Assembly (NCBI GenBank): GCA_027575805.1
Contig: JANBPU010000337.1
Location: 1 to 15,869 of the forward strand
Length of the DNA stretch: 15,869 bases
Direction: 5' to 3'
DNA from: Mycoemilia scoparia
Taxonomy: Eukaryota; Kickxellomycota; Kickxellomycetes; Kickxellales; Kickxellaceae
The notes under the pieces are model-generated. The model made no database searches. It was not told the origin of the DNA and was given only the letters and a program-made list of their open reading frames with translations. Of this stretch, positions 1 to 8,978 are shown in pieces. A program made the position numbers and the translations under genes. Position 1 is the stretch's first letter; each line of letters starts with the position of its first letter.

Positions 1-74
1 GGCCGAGTGGTTAAGGCGTTAGACTTGAAATCTAATGAGCATTGCTCTCACAGGTTCAAATCCTGTTGCTGACG
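1..74 (+). tRNA. tRNA-Ser (anticodon UGA), 5' end missing
   Basis: This is a type II tRNA. The anticodon stem TTAGA/TCTAA (19-23 with 31-35) encloses the loop CTTGAAA, with anticodon TGA at 26-28. A long variable arm, GAGC-ATT-GCTC (37-47), is typical of tRNA-Ser. The T arm is ACAGG/CCTGT around TTCAAAT (50-66). The 3' acceptor strand TGCTGAC (67-73) is followed by discriminator G at 74, as in serine tRNAs. The seven 5' acceptor bases and the next two bases lie before the window. A T4 run at 79-82 and a longer one from about 86 serve as Pol III terminators. It should read UCA, and UCG if wobble allows. No intron is visible. Confidence 0.95.
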
Positions 75-390
75 ATACTTTTACATTTTTTTGTATTTTT
101 ATTTTCTCATTCACAAGCCACAATTATTTTTCTATTCAACTTGATTATATTTTCAATAAGGTAAAATAAATATAAATGTAAACTATAATTATATTGAATT
201 GTTTCGTATTCTAACTAAAAATATGTATGAATATAAACCTTTTATATTTACTTATATAGTTCATGTAGTTTCTGTCATTATATATTATAAATGTATAAGT
301 ATTATTAGTAGTGTTATTATTGGTGTTGCTGTTTATATACCTCCTTACATGACTGGTCATAGTCAGGCAGTCCCATCCTAATACTTGGCT
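75..390. other. AT-rich spacer between tRNA-Ser and the 3' end of glucanase gene 1
   Basis: This very AT-rich stretch holds the Pol III T-run terminators just after the tRNA. It should also hold the 3' UTR and polyadenylation region of the converging - strand glucanase gene. A - strand AATAAA (plus TTTATT, 389-394) overlaps that gene's stop codon. I see no coding region or repeat family here. Confidence 0.6.
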
Positions 391-1882
391 TTATTTGTTT
401 TTAGGAAAGTAAGGAATGATGCCATGATCGGCACAGAACGTGTAATCCCATTGAGGAGAATTCTCTGTCTTAAAGTTCCAGAATATCCATCCAACACCAC
501 GTTCATAAGCCTCAATCTGGGCCCTTGCAAAGTCCTTGAGGAACTGCCAATAGTCAGGAGTCCAACTTTGGTATTCACTCGACGCATTGCCCGTACAGCT
601 ACACTCTTCTCCAGGAGCACACATCCTTTCCTCTCCAACCAAACTTCCGTCCCAACGAGCACCCTTCCCGTGCCCGTTAAGCCACATTGTACAATCGGTA
701 GTAGCCAAGCTCCATTCACCAGCCACGGTCCACAGGGTCGGATTAAATTTCGCAATGCTCTCGCCATCATTCTGCGCCTTTCTGATATGTTGATCTCTAG
801 TTAACGTAATAGTGTCCTTTGTGAAAACATGATAAATATGAGTATCCATCAGGGTGTTTTGCCAATCAGGATTTCTCAAATCGTGCCACTGCTCAAGCGG
901 CAAGAACGAATCATGCAACATAATATCTACATTGGGCATAATTTCTCTAATGGTTGCATACGCCTTGTTATAGAACTGAACAACGCCCTTCATATCCAAT
1001 CCCCAGTTGGCCGGCTCGTTGACATATTCGATAATATCAACAGTATCGCCATATTTATTGGCAACTTTGGCCAATTCTTCGAGAGCAGTCAGGGTGCGTT
1101 GGACATTGTTTTCCTTGTCTTGCCAATGAATACCGCCGCGGATTCCACTATTGTCAAACCCATTTTGTGAGCCCGGAGTTCCGTGAAGATCAATTATGAC
1201 GTTTATGCCGACATCTTTGGCCATTCGAATGGCCTTTTCCAGATATTCGACCTGGCCTTGGACAAATGGCTCGTCTTCGCTTGGGCTAAATGCCCAGTAC
1301 CCGATGGGAATGCGGATATGGTTGATTCCGTACATGGCCAGTCGGCCGATATCGCCAGGGGTAAACCATTCGTCCCAGTGGTGTTTCAGCTGAACATAAC
1401 ATTGTTCTTTTCCTAGAGTTTGGCAAAAACTCCATTCGTCAACAGGCTGTTTTTCTTTGGGATAGTTGTAGAACTGAAGGAATAAGCTTGGTCTGATCCC
1501 TATATATATATATATATATATATATATTTAAGATGGCAAGTAAAGCACACATCATACACAGACACAAAATAGTATCAAGTTAGGTTTATAACATTTGAAG
1601 GTCATTATATACCAAAGTACACTATAATGTTTAGCTCGCTATGATTCACTTACAGGGTTCAAGAACTAACCATCCACCAAGATTAACACCTCTAATAATA
1701 TCGCCATTATAGCCAAATCGCTTATGATGAAGTCTTGGAGAACCAGAAGAACCCGTGGAAGAGACACTATTGGTGCTGTTAGACAATCTTGGTATCAGAG
1801 ACCCAGCAGCAACATCGATAGTCGAGACCAGAACCGTAGAAGCCACACAGAAACAAATAAGAATTGACGAAAACGCTTTCAT
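391..1882 (-). CDS. Secreted GH5 exo-beta-1,3-glucanase, paralogue 1 (two exons)
   Basis: The model is exon 1 at 1882-1654 and exon 2 at 1499-391, giving 445 residues. The product should be a secreted glucan 1,3-beta-glucosidase (fungal Exg type, GH5 subfamily 9) that removes glucose from ends of wall or extracellular beta-1,3-glucan. Visible features are a hydrophobic signal peptide (about 1-26), a Ser-rich pro-region, a Kex2-type KR site at 54-55, the family motif GVNLGGWLV at 65-73, and EPWIRPSLF across the splice. DLHGTPGSQNG follows at about 180. NEP carries the likely acid/base Glu238 and GEWS the likely nucleophile Glu338. Their 100-residue spacing matches Candida albicans Exg1 (Glu192/Glu292). 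FWNFKTE lies near the C terminus. The longest open frame starts at a TTG; the ATG at 1882, which begins directly with the signal peptide, is preferred. The stop is TAA. The + strand tRNA lies downstream. Family assignment is secure; the exact substrate is inferred. Confidence 0.94.
1500..1653 (-). other. Intron of glucanase gene 1 (phase 1, 154 bp)
   Basis: The intron runs from GTAAGTG (at 1653) to TATAG (at 1500) on the - strand. Splicing joins CCCT to GGATC and restores EPW-IRPSLF, the conserved family sequence. The best branch site is CTAAC at 1583-1579, about 80 nt from the acceptor. No AG occurs between it and the acceptor. The last 27 bases before the terminal G are a TA dinucleotide run. 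Confidence 0.93.
1501..1527. repeat. (TA)n microsatellite at the splice acceptor
   Basis: An uninterrupted TA run of about 13 units lies directly against exon 2 of glucanase gene 1. It occupies the place where a pyrimidine tract would normally sit. Confidence 0.95.
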
Positions 1883-2076
1883 TCGTTTTTCCGCTTTTTC
1901 CAAACTCAAAAATTAAAATAAAGAAAAGAAACTTCAAGGACTAAAAAAGAGACGGCGAGTAGTTTAGAAGCGATGTAGAAAGAAATATGCCAATCCGGGT
2001 TCTTAGAAGTACAAGCTGGATTGGATATGCACGCAAATAATTAACGGGATTCGAGAGGTTGTTGGGAATAGAGTTG

Positions 2077-2083
2077 TTATATA
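2077..2083 (-). promoter_or_regulatory. TATA box of glucanase gene 1
   Basis: The - strand reads TATATAA, about 195 bases upstream of the ATG at 1882. It is the only strong TATA element in the proximal upstream region. The resulting 5' leader would be about 160 nt. Confidence 0.5.
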
Positions 2084-2892
2084 AGCGCTAGTTTGTTGTT
2101 ATACGAAAGATATTACTGCTGCTTTTCAAAGAAAAAGGATTTTGTAATATATCGCTATTTTATCGTTACTATAGCTCGGAGTAGAGATTGTATGGGTGGG
2201 AGCGAAAGAATAGCTGGTCAATTAGATATTCGCAGTGATGCTGGCAGTAGTAGTAATAACAACAGCTACAGCAAATGCCGACAGTGAATATATAAAATAC
2301 GCTTGTTTGTATGTGTGTATGTATGCAAATATACAAGTAGGATGTAATATGACAAAAGAGAGATGTGTTTATTAATAATACAGTTAATTAGATAGTAATA
2401 GGGTACAGACAGACAGACACACACACAGAGAGAGAAGTATGTTGGAAACCAAACAAGTATTAGTATGTCTACAGGAAGTCAAGTGCAAAGTATTTGCGAA
2501 TGTATGTACTTTCTACACCGATAAAGAGAAAGGCTGGAAAGTGATAGTAGTGGTTGTTATTGGGGATGGTAACTTTATAAGGATGAGGATGGTGACGATG
2601 TCTCGAGAAGGATCTTGGAAATCAAAGAAGCCAAGAAATAGGACCGAGGAGCCTTGCTGTGGATTTAAAACAAAATTGAGGGGAAATGGTTTATCCAATT
2701 AGCAACAGGCAATATATTTGTACTAGAGCTTTATTTGCTATCTGACAGTCTCTTTCTCAGTCTCTGAAGCAACTAAATTGTTAATAAGTTTATAATAAAG
2801 TAGTTAGAGCTACTGATCTATCTACAGAAACACATCACTCTAAGCATAACATCCATATCCATCTATGCCCTATACTTCAAACAAACACACAC

Positions 2893-2931
2893 ACATACAT
2901 ACATACATACATACATACATACATACATACA
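2893..2931. repeat. (CATA)n microsatellite
   Basis: About nine and a half tandem ACAT/CATA units follow a short CA run, in the spacer between the glucanase genes. Confidence 0.93.
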
Positions 2932-3215
2932 GGAGCGAGAGGCAAGATATCTTGTTACTTCCTTTGTGGAAATAATTTGGATGAATAATTAGTTTTGTTC
3001 CGCAACTAGCCTATAGCTAGTAACTATGCTTTGCAATCAACGAAAAAATAAATGAAAATCGGCTATGTGCTTGTCCTGGCATTGGATTCCCAAATTCTGG
3101 TGCTAATAAATTTATAATATATACAGTCTCAGCACATATGCTTTGAATATTCAGTCCTAACTCGTTGAAGTTTGTTTAAAAATAGTTTATAGACTAGAAT
3201 GAAACATACTTGAGT

Positions 3216-3274
3216 GTCTCTCTGTCTCTCTCTCTCTGTCTACTGCCACATACACACACACACACACACACACA
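3216..3274. repeat. CT-rich run followed by a (CA)n run
   Basis: A CTCT/CTGT pyrimidine run (about 3216-3240) is followed, after a short gap, by about eleven CA units (3252-3274). This is ordinary simple sequence in the upstream half of the spacer. Confidence 0.85.
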
Positions 3275-4042
3275 TTCACGCTGACTGTATTTCCATAGGA
3301 GAAGTAAACAGGTACACACAATCACGCAGTAATTTGAACCTGTATAAAAATAAATTGCTTTTGAGTTACTTTTCTAAACATCGGCAAAACTCAAAATAAC
3401 TCTGCCTGTTGCACCTTAAGCACATCCATGAGAAAAATCAAGTTTTACGTATACAGAGGAGAGTCTTCTTGCTTTGGAAACAATAACTCGCCTATTGAAA
3501 CATACATGATTGATTTCACTATTTAAAGTGATACATCTTCGCTCGCCCATATGTCTCTTGAAACTCCAGTTGAGACATACTGCTGCAATGTGATACTGCT
3601 CAATCCTTTTCTGTTTCTTGCCAAAGACAATATTGGTGATCCATCTTTTCTATGCATCAATAAAGATTGCTACGCTTTAGTTATTATACAGACCCATCAA
3701 GAGCACGTTAGCCATATATACTTCAATGATAGAGGCATTCAAAGGCCCTAACTAAACATAATGATCTTTTTGATTATCTGATCAGGTTCAGTAGTGATCA
3801 AATGTATGGTGGATGGAAATAGTGGGTCCTCGGATTTTGGCCCAAGCACAGGACAACTTGGCATGTAACCTCCACAGATCTATTTTTGGCTCAACCTTAA
3901 GCCATTTGTATGCAGTTCATAGGAGCTTGCTTTTGCCAAAGACTATATATGAGTGCTGGCCAAATCTATAACCAATCAAATTGACAAAGATTGTGATCCA
4001 TTATAAGTTAATGATCAGGAAGAGTTAAATGCCATTTAAATG

Positions 4043-4048
4043 TTTATT
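4043..4048 (-). terminator. Candidate poly(A) signal of glucanase gene 2
   Basis: A canonical AATAAA on the - strand lies about 80 bases after the TAA stop of glucanase gene 2, downstream of the TTG/TTA trinucleotide run in its 3' UTR. Confidence 0.5.
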
Positions 4049-4097
4049 TGTTTTAGGACACCAAAAACAATAAACACCACAAATAAATATATCAGCA

Positions 4098-4127
4098 TAA
4101 CAACAACAACAACAACAATAATAATAA
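4098..4127. repeat. Trinucleotide run immediately after the stop of glucanase gene 2
   Basis: CAA units followed by TAA-type units (on the gene strand TTA then TTG repeats) begin directly after the TAA stop codon at 4130-4128. They lie wholly in the 3' UTR. Confidence 0.9.
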
Positions 4128-5978
4128 TTAGAGTTTAGGGATCCATCCTTCCTGCAACCCCTTGATATAACTCCACTGAGGAGCCTCTTCTGTCTTAAAA
4201 TTCCAAAACACCCAGCCAGACCCCTTTTCGTAAGCACTGATCTGGGCTCTAGCAAAGTCCGCCAAAAACTTATTATACGCCGAACTAAACTTGCTGGCAT
4301 CATTTCCACCATCATCGCCACCAGCACACGAACAATTTGGCGAAGTAGGACACTGGGGCTGACCATCACTACTCCCCAATGTGCCTTCCCACCTTGAACC
4401 TTTACGGAACCCATTAAGCCACCTGGCGCAATCAGAAGTAGCCAGACTCCACTCGCCAGTAATAGTCCACATAGTCGGATTAAACACCGCAATATTGTTT
4501 CCATTATCCTTGGTCATCTTCAAATGGCCTTCGTGGCTTTGACGAAGCTGGCCATTATCAAACACATGGTAAATATGCGTATCCATGATCATGTTTTGCC
4601 AATCCGGATTACGCAGCTTGTGCCATCTCTCCAGTGGAAGGAACGAGTCATGCAGGGCCAGCACAACGTCTGGGGCAATCTTCCGAATTTTATCGTAAGC
4701 AGTATCATAGAAACTTACAACGTTTTTCATATCAAGTCCCCAGTTCGCAGGCTCGTTGACAAATTGCAGTATATCAACAGTGTCCGAATGCTTTGCTGCG
4801 ATTTTTGCCAATTCCTGGAGTGCGGCTAGTGTTCGATCATGACTAGACTGGTCTTTTAGCCAGTTAATTGGCCCAAATCTTCCGCTGTTGTCAAACCCAT
4901 TCTGCGACCCAGGTGCGCCATGCAGATCTAATATAACGTTTATTCCGGCCGATCTGGCCCACCCGATAGCCTTTTCAAGGTAAGGAACCTGGCCATCAAC
5001 GTATGGTTCTTTGGGATCATTGGCAAGAGCCCAGTATCCGATAGGAATTCGAATGTGGTTGATTCCGTTTGATGCCAGGTATCTGATATCGTCTTCCGTG
5101 ACCCATTCGTTCCAGTGTCTTTGGAGTTGGGCTTTGCATCTGGACTTGCCAAGCTTTTCGCAGAATGTCCATTCGTCAACAGCAACCTTGTCTTGCGAAA
5201 CATTTTCAAATTGTTTGAATAGACTCGGCCTGATCCCTATAGTGTTTTTGACCACAATGTGTTGTGGTTAGAGAATATGTCGATAGATAGATGCATTGCA
5301 AGTGGTATATGGTAAGGAGATATGAGGAGAGGTGTCACATGTCAAAAGGGACCAAGAGATAGCAGTAGTAGAGCATCTTGGGAACCATCACTGACTGCTG
5401 TTAGCACACAAAGGGGGAGGGGAGAGAGAGACACGGGTATTAAAAAGAAAGTAAGACATTTGTTGGTGTGTATGTATGTGCAGAGGATTTCCAAGTAAGT
5501 CCTTCTCCTCAGGTCTCACATACAGAGAGGTGCCAAGATGTCAGTGACAGTTATAGCAGATACATCTATATAAATATGAGGGGTTTTAAGGCTGCTGCTG
5601 CTGCTGCTACTACTCGCAGTACATCTGAAAGACAGTGGAAATATATTAAGCAGACTCCACCCATTAGGACAGGGGACCGCTTGTATAAGGAACCCCGTAA
5701 CAGCAGTAACAGTAGCAGGACTTTAGGATTATAACTTTCCCAACATACATCTTTTCTCGAAAAAAAGAATCTCAATGGGCATACTCACATGGCTCAATAA
5801 CTAACCAGCCACCAAGATTTACTCCACGAATCATATCTCCGCCTTTTCCAAATCTCTTTTCAACACGACTGGCCTGAGAGTTTATTGGAGACCCAGAAAC
5901 ACCGCTGGTTAAAAACATGCCAGATGCAGCCATGATAGCTGCCACCACGGCCGCCGAAAACATACCCAAGATCTTCAT
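4128..5978 (-). CDS. Secreted GH5 exo-beta-1,3-glucanase, paralogue 2 (two exons)
   Basis: The model is exon 1 at 5978-5789 and exon 2 at 5236-4128, giving 432 residues. It is the tandem paralogue of the 391-1882 gene, roughly 60% identical over the catalytic domain by eye. An Ala-rich signal peptide covers about 1-27. A Kex2-type EKR site ends at 41-42, so the mature enzyme would begin FGKGGD. GVNLGGWLV (52-60) and EPWIRPSLF span the splice. DLHGAPGSQNGFDNSG follows. NEP carries the likely acid/base Glu225 and GEWS the likely nucleophile Glu325. FWNFKTE and a Cys-containing loop (NCSC) lie towards the C terminus. No catalytic residue is missing, so both copies should be active. Exon 2 is 1109 bases in both genes: paralogue 2 has about four extra loop residues and a C terminus about four shorter. 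The intron is much longer than in paralogue 1. The role is inferred to be wall or secreted beta-glucan trimming. Confidence 0.94.
5237..5788 (-). other. Intron of glucanase gene 2 (phase 1, 552 bp)
   Basis: The donor is GTGAGTATG (at 5788) and the acceptor CACTATAG (at 5237). Joining CCAT to GGATC gives EPW-IRPSLF, the same split Trp codon as in paralogue 1. A perfect CTAAC branch site lies at 5271-5267, about 31 nt from the acceptor. The intron is long for a fungus and contains a CTG/GCT trinucleotide run (about 5590-5610) and purine-rich stretches. No internal exon or nested gene was recognised. Confidence 0.9.
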
Positions 5979-6047
5979 CGGAATATGGTAATAAAAGAAA
6001 TGTCTTTGAGATAGCCGATAGTATTCGTAGACAGAAAGAAGTATAGG

Positions 6048-6055
6048 TATATATT
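6048..6055 (-). promoter_or_regulatory. Candidate TATA element of glucanase gene 2, proximal
   Basis: A TATATA-type element on the - strand lies about 70-75 bases upstream of the ATG at 5978. This spacing resembles the TATA box of the 299-residue gene (8979-9878). A better consensus, TATATAAA, lies at 6225-6218, about 240 bases upstream. Either could serve. Confidence 0.35.
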
Positions 6056-6217
6056 AGGTTTGAATATTAAAGAATATCAGCACAAAAGAAGGATGGTACA
6101 AAAATCAAATAGAAAGAGGGTGAGAGATGGGGCTTGTAGAGGCAGCTTAGAAAAGGAATACAAGCGTGATAGATTTAAAACTTCATATTTATCAGAACAG
6201 AAAGAAGGCGGCCAGGG

Positions 6218-6225
6218 TTTATATA
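6218..6225 (-). promoter_or_regulatory. Candidate TATA box of glucanase gene 2, distal
   Basis: A perfect TATATAAA on the - strand lies about 240 bases upstream of the ATG. The distance is comparable to the TATA-to-ATG distance of paralogue 1 (about 195 bases). Confidence 0.4.
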
Positions 6226-7215
6226 TACTTTTGGAAGTCCACACACACATACACTCACCACTCTACTCTCCATACATAGAAGGGCGTAATCTGGAGGATT
6301 CTCACATTTGCTTATTTGGCTTGACCATACTATATTATGTATGTAACAGAAATGTGATCTAACTCTTCTGAACTTTGTTTTTATGGTCACGTCTCCACAC
6401 ACACACACACACATACCCAAAATGTATGGCAATCTCGGATGTTGTGGTTGGAGTGGTAATGATGGTGTGGTGGTCTTTACGCTACTGCTTAATAACGAGC
6501 ATGTTTCCCAGTCATCCCCCCAGCAACAATAACAAAAAAGTTCACGGGCCAAATTACTGCTCCGGAAGGCGGTCTCATCTTTCCAAGGAAACCAAACAAC
6601 ACAAAAGCCTCTCATACAACCAACAAAGGGAGATGAATTGAGCGTTGTAGAGAATGGGCATGTGTGTGTGTTTAGGTGTGTGCACCAAGATGGCGAACCA
6701 AGATAATATCATAATAGTTTGCGGAACTGGTTTTTTAAGGCTAATCGTTTATTCTCTTTGAATCCCAATGTGTTTGTGTTTGTGTGTGTGTATGTGGACA
6801 ATCAGGAAAATCTGATGCAGCAGGCTGCCTGTCAGTCTTTTAGTCAGCCACTTGAGTCCATATTTGTTTTCATTGAGTTTTGGTTTGGATTCAAGTCTGT
6901 ATAGTCCAAATTGTTCTGTGTTTTGGACTTCATCAACATAAAGCAAGACTTAAAACACCCGCAACTGTACATTTCTCCTGGCAATAACATAAACCAAGCG
7001 AAGTAAATGGTTAGATCCAGATCCAAAGGCATAGCAGCTTTCTCCAAGAGTTCTTTAAAGTCCACACATGGTATTCCGTGGATATATATGCATGTGTGAC
7101 CCTTAGCCCGCAAACATTATTGTTATCTGTCCTTTGTGCTAGCCCCATGATATGTGGACACCATCGGCTGGTACAACAACTACTCAGGAGTTACTCAACA
7201 GCCATCATCCTCCTC

Positions 7216-7392
7216 ACATATGGCAGGTTCTCCGTTAAAAGGAGACATCCTGGTACACACATACATTCCCTCCCTGCAAATCAGCCCTCAACCCATACAT
7301 TTTAGCTGGAGTCTGGAAGACTATTGGCTATTGCCCAACGTATCACTCACTCTGGTACAATCCCCTTTGATAGAGAAGACTCTGCCATATGT
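7216..7392. mobile_element. MITE-like inverted-repeat element, copy 1 (177 bp)
   Basis: The ends are perfect 11-bp inverted repeats: ACATATGGCAG at 7216-7226 and CTGCCATATGT at 7382-7392. They continue as an imperfect inverted repeat for about 40 bp, with AAAAGGAGA-type sequence inside the left end pairing with CCCCTTTGAT inside the right. The core, including TTTTAGCTGGAG then TATTGGCTATT, is shared with the middle of the 10341-10598 element. It encodes no transposase. The superfamily is not assigned because no clear target-site duplication is visible. Confidence 0.6.
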
Positions 7393-8091
7393 TGTAAACA
7401 CATGATAGAGTAAAACGATTGTTAGCTGGACACAAAGCATTGGGATACGCAAAAACATTTTCTCCCACACACACATATATTTATATTCTCCTGCTGTGCA
7501 ATTGTGAATCCTAAAGGAGTGATCGAGAATATCATTGCTTTAAATCTAAATACTGATCATTCTGATGAGGTTACACGATATGCAATTCCTAGACAAAGAC
7601 TCCATGGTCATTCGCTCTCGATTACTGGATTTGTATAAAAATTGGAAATACATATTGTCATGTAACAGCTAATCTTGTTCATGGCTTGGACTTTATTATT
7701 ATTGCTAATGGGTTGAATGTTCACTTCTAACCCCAACCATCACTGCTGTGCAAATTATATTACGCTCTCTATGAAATTACAAAGATTTTATTGGATAGAT
7801 TCATCTGTCCAATTCTCTTAATGTCCTAAAGTATAGTGTCAACATAAACTCTACTCACTCAGTTTTATCAAGGTAATAATACTATCAAGAAGAACCCTAG
7901 CCCATGCAAACCGCGGTCACCACATCAATCCACATGGAATTATATTGTTATCCTGGTTTAAATGGAATTCCAGAAAAATTAGACCCAAAATGTCTGATGT
8001 TCTCACGTGTATGGTTTCATAAAACAATTCATATATCATATTATAATCACTAATATCATGTGTATTTATCTCTCCCTCCATGTGATTTGAA

Positions 8092-8125
8092 TATGATCCG
8101 ATTTATTGCTTGGAATCGGATCATA
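8092..8125. repeat. 12-bp perfect inverted repeat
   Basis: TATGATCCGATT at 8092-8103 and its exact complement AATCGGATCATA at 8114-8125 flank a 10-base spacer, giving a strong hairpin. It sits in AT-rich spacer with no associated gene and could be the end of a decayed element. Confidence 0.8.
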
Positions 8126-8370
8126 ATACACATCCACCCCCACTTTAGGTAATGATAAATCAATGATTTTTTTCTTACTTGAATAATACTAGCAACATTA
8201 GATCTACATTTAATTGCAGTTTTTCTAACCTCTTTATAATTATTAATTTTTACATACTATTTCGTGTTTGACATTACTATAAGAACATATATTGCACTTC
8301 AACAAATAATATATCCAACAGCAAGGTAGAGTATCTGCATTAAGTATCACAGTATCATCATATTTGGCTA

Positions 8371-8568
8371 TATATGGGTTAATAGCTTTTGAAGGGGGTG
8401 AATGTTTATAGGCATAATCACAGCCAAGTGAGCGACTAATCCTTCAAAAAATAGTCGCCCATATGGGTAATAATTTTTGAAGGGTGAAAGTTTACTAGTA
8501 AAACTGGACATCTACTTAGCTGTGATTGCCCCTATAATCATTCACCCTTCAAAAATTATTACCCATAT
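8371..8568. mobile_element. Compound MITE-like element: two units sharing one terminus
   Basis: Unit A (about 8371-8467) begins TATATGGGTTAATAG and ends with a CCTTCAAAA motif then TAGTCGCCCATAT. Unit B (8461-8568) has perfect 28-bp terminal inverted repeats at 8461-8488 and 8541-8568, built on ATATGGGTAATAATTTTTGA. The units overlap at the palindrome CCCATATGGG (8458-8467). The subterminal part of A's left end (TTTATAGGC...ATCACAGCC, to about 8427) is also inverted at B's right end (from about 8516), so the outer ends form an imperfect inverted repeat of about 55 bp. It is noncoding and of the same family as 10341-10598. Confidence 0.65.
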
Positions 8569-8789
8569 TGTTAAACAAAGCCATCATCTACTCAACAGAA
8601 TCCCCCCTTCTAATACTTTTTTCCTTTTCTATATTATTTCTACCATCATACTTTATTTAGACAGAAACACGCGTTTCCTAATCACTTTGGCAAAATATCA
8701 ATATCTATGTTAATATTTTCTTACCATTTGCAAATGTGAAAGTATAATAATCATAAAATTACATTATCAAGTGTTTTTATGGTTTTGTG

Positions 8790-8913
8790 GTTTTATTCAA
8801 ATGACCACAATCAAAATATTGCAGCTTTAAAAACAAAACTTGCCTAAATGACAGTTTTATTCAAATAACAGCAATCAAAATATCATGGCTTTAAAAACAA
8901 AACCGCCTACATG
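8790..8913. repeat. Tandem duplication (64-bp period) carrying two AATAAA signals
   Basis: Copies at 8790-8850 and 8854-8913 are about 85% identical by eye. Each begins GTTTTATTCAAAT and includes AATCAAAATAT then CTTTAAAAACAAAAC. On the - strand each carries a canonical AATAAA (8797-8792 and 8861-8856), at about 180 and 120 bases after the stop of the 299-residue gene. The repeat therefore duplicates the probable poly(A) region of that gene. Confidence 0.85.
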
Positions 8914-8978
8914 TTAGTATGGCGGTGATTTATGGCTGGCATTATGTGTCTAGAGAAAGACCTGTGAATGTGCTGTAC

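Larger units (their letters stand above)
1883..4127. other. Long spacer between the glucanase paralogues, rich in microsatellites
   Basis: About 2.2 kb lies between the two tandem genes. It holds the promoter of gene 1 and the 3' UTR of gene 2. It also holds simple repeats: mixed CAGA/CA/GA (about 2406-2436), a CATA run (about 2893-2931), a CT-rich run (about 3216-3240) and a CA run (about 3252-3274). A 66-codon ATG frame at 3551-3751 (+) and an 87-codon frame at 2439-2702 (+) exist. Neither has a recognisable motif, and both have low-complexity or AT-driven composition, so I do not call them genes. No third glucanase copy or relic was seen. Confidence 0.55.
5979..8978. other. 3 kb gene-poor region: glucanase promoter, simple repeats, inverted-repeat elements
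   Basis: The first part (to about 6300) is the promoter region of glucanase gene 2. CA/TG runs occur near 6396-6413, 6663-6690 and 6768-6792. From about 7140 to 8570 the sequence is mainly repeat-like, with the inverted-repeat elements at 7216-7392 and 8371-8568. A 43-codon open stretch at 7512-7640 (+) ends at a stop and has no start or known motif; it may be relic coding sequence. 8790-8913 is a tandem duplication in the 3' region of the next gene. I found no convincing gene here. Confidence 0.5.

Noticed and set aside
385..804. 139-codon + strand frame opposite glucanase exon 2
   Set aside because: It is the antisense shadow of a conserved enzyme; codon structure and conservation belong to the - strand.
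391..1335. A shorter glucanase starting at the internal Met of MYGIN
   Set aside because: The conserved EPWIRPSLF...VDEW region continues upstream in frame to a good splice acceptor, and an upstream exon with signal peptide and GGWLV motif completes the family domain.
1883..1909. N-terminal extension of glucanase gene 1 (MSLEKAEKR...)
   Set aside because: The first codon is TTG, and the extension would place charged residues before the signal peptide. The ATG at 1882 begins directly with the hydrophobic segment.
2439..2702. 87-codon + strand frame between the glucanase genes
   Set aside because: Val- and Lys-rich low-complexity composition, no motif, no promoter layout, and it lies in microsatellite-rich spacer.
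3551..3751. 66-codon + strand frame
   Set aside because: It has an ATG and mixed composition, but no recognisable domain or promoter. Kept only as a mention in the spacer entry.
6175..6641. Overlapping frames of 88-146 codons on both strands
   Set aside because: They are driven by CA/TG repeats (CVCVCG and HTHTHT runs) and several start at TTG.
6893..6958. Weak stem with GTCCAAA and TTTGGAC plus outer AAGTCT/AGACTT
   Set aside because: Short, interrupted pairing in AT-rich sequence without related copies in the window; insufficient to call an element.
7512..7640. 43-codon open stretch that could be a relic of a transposon protein
   Set aside because: No start, no motif, and the frame closes quickly on both sides; an assignment would be a guess.
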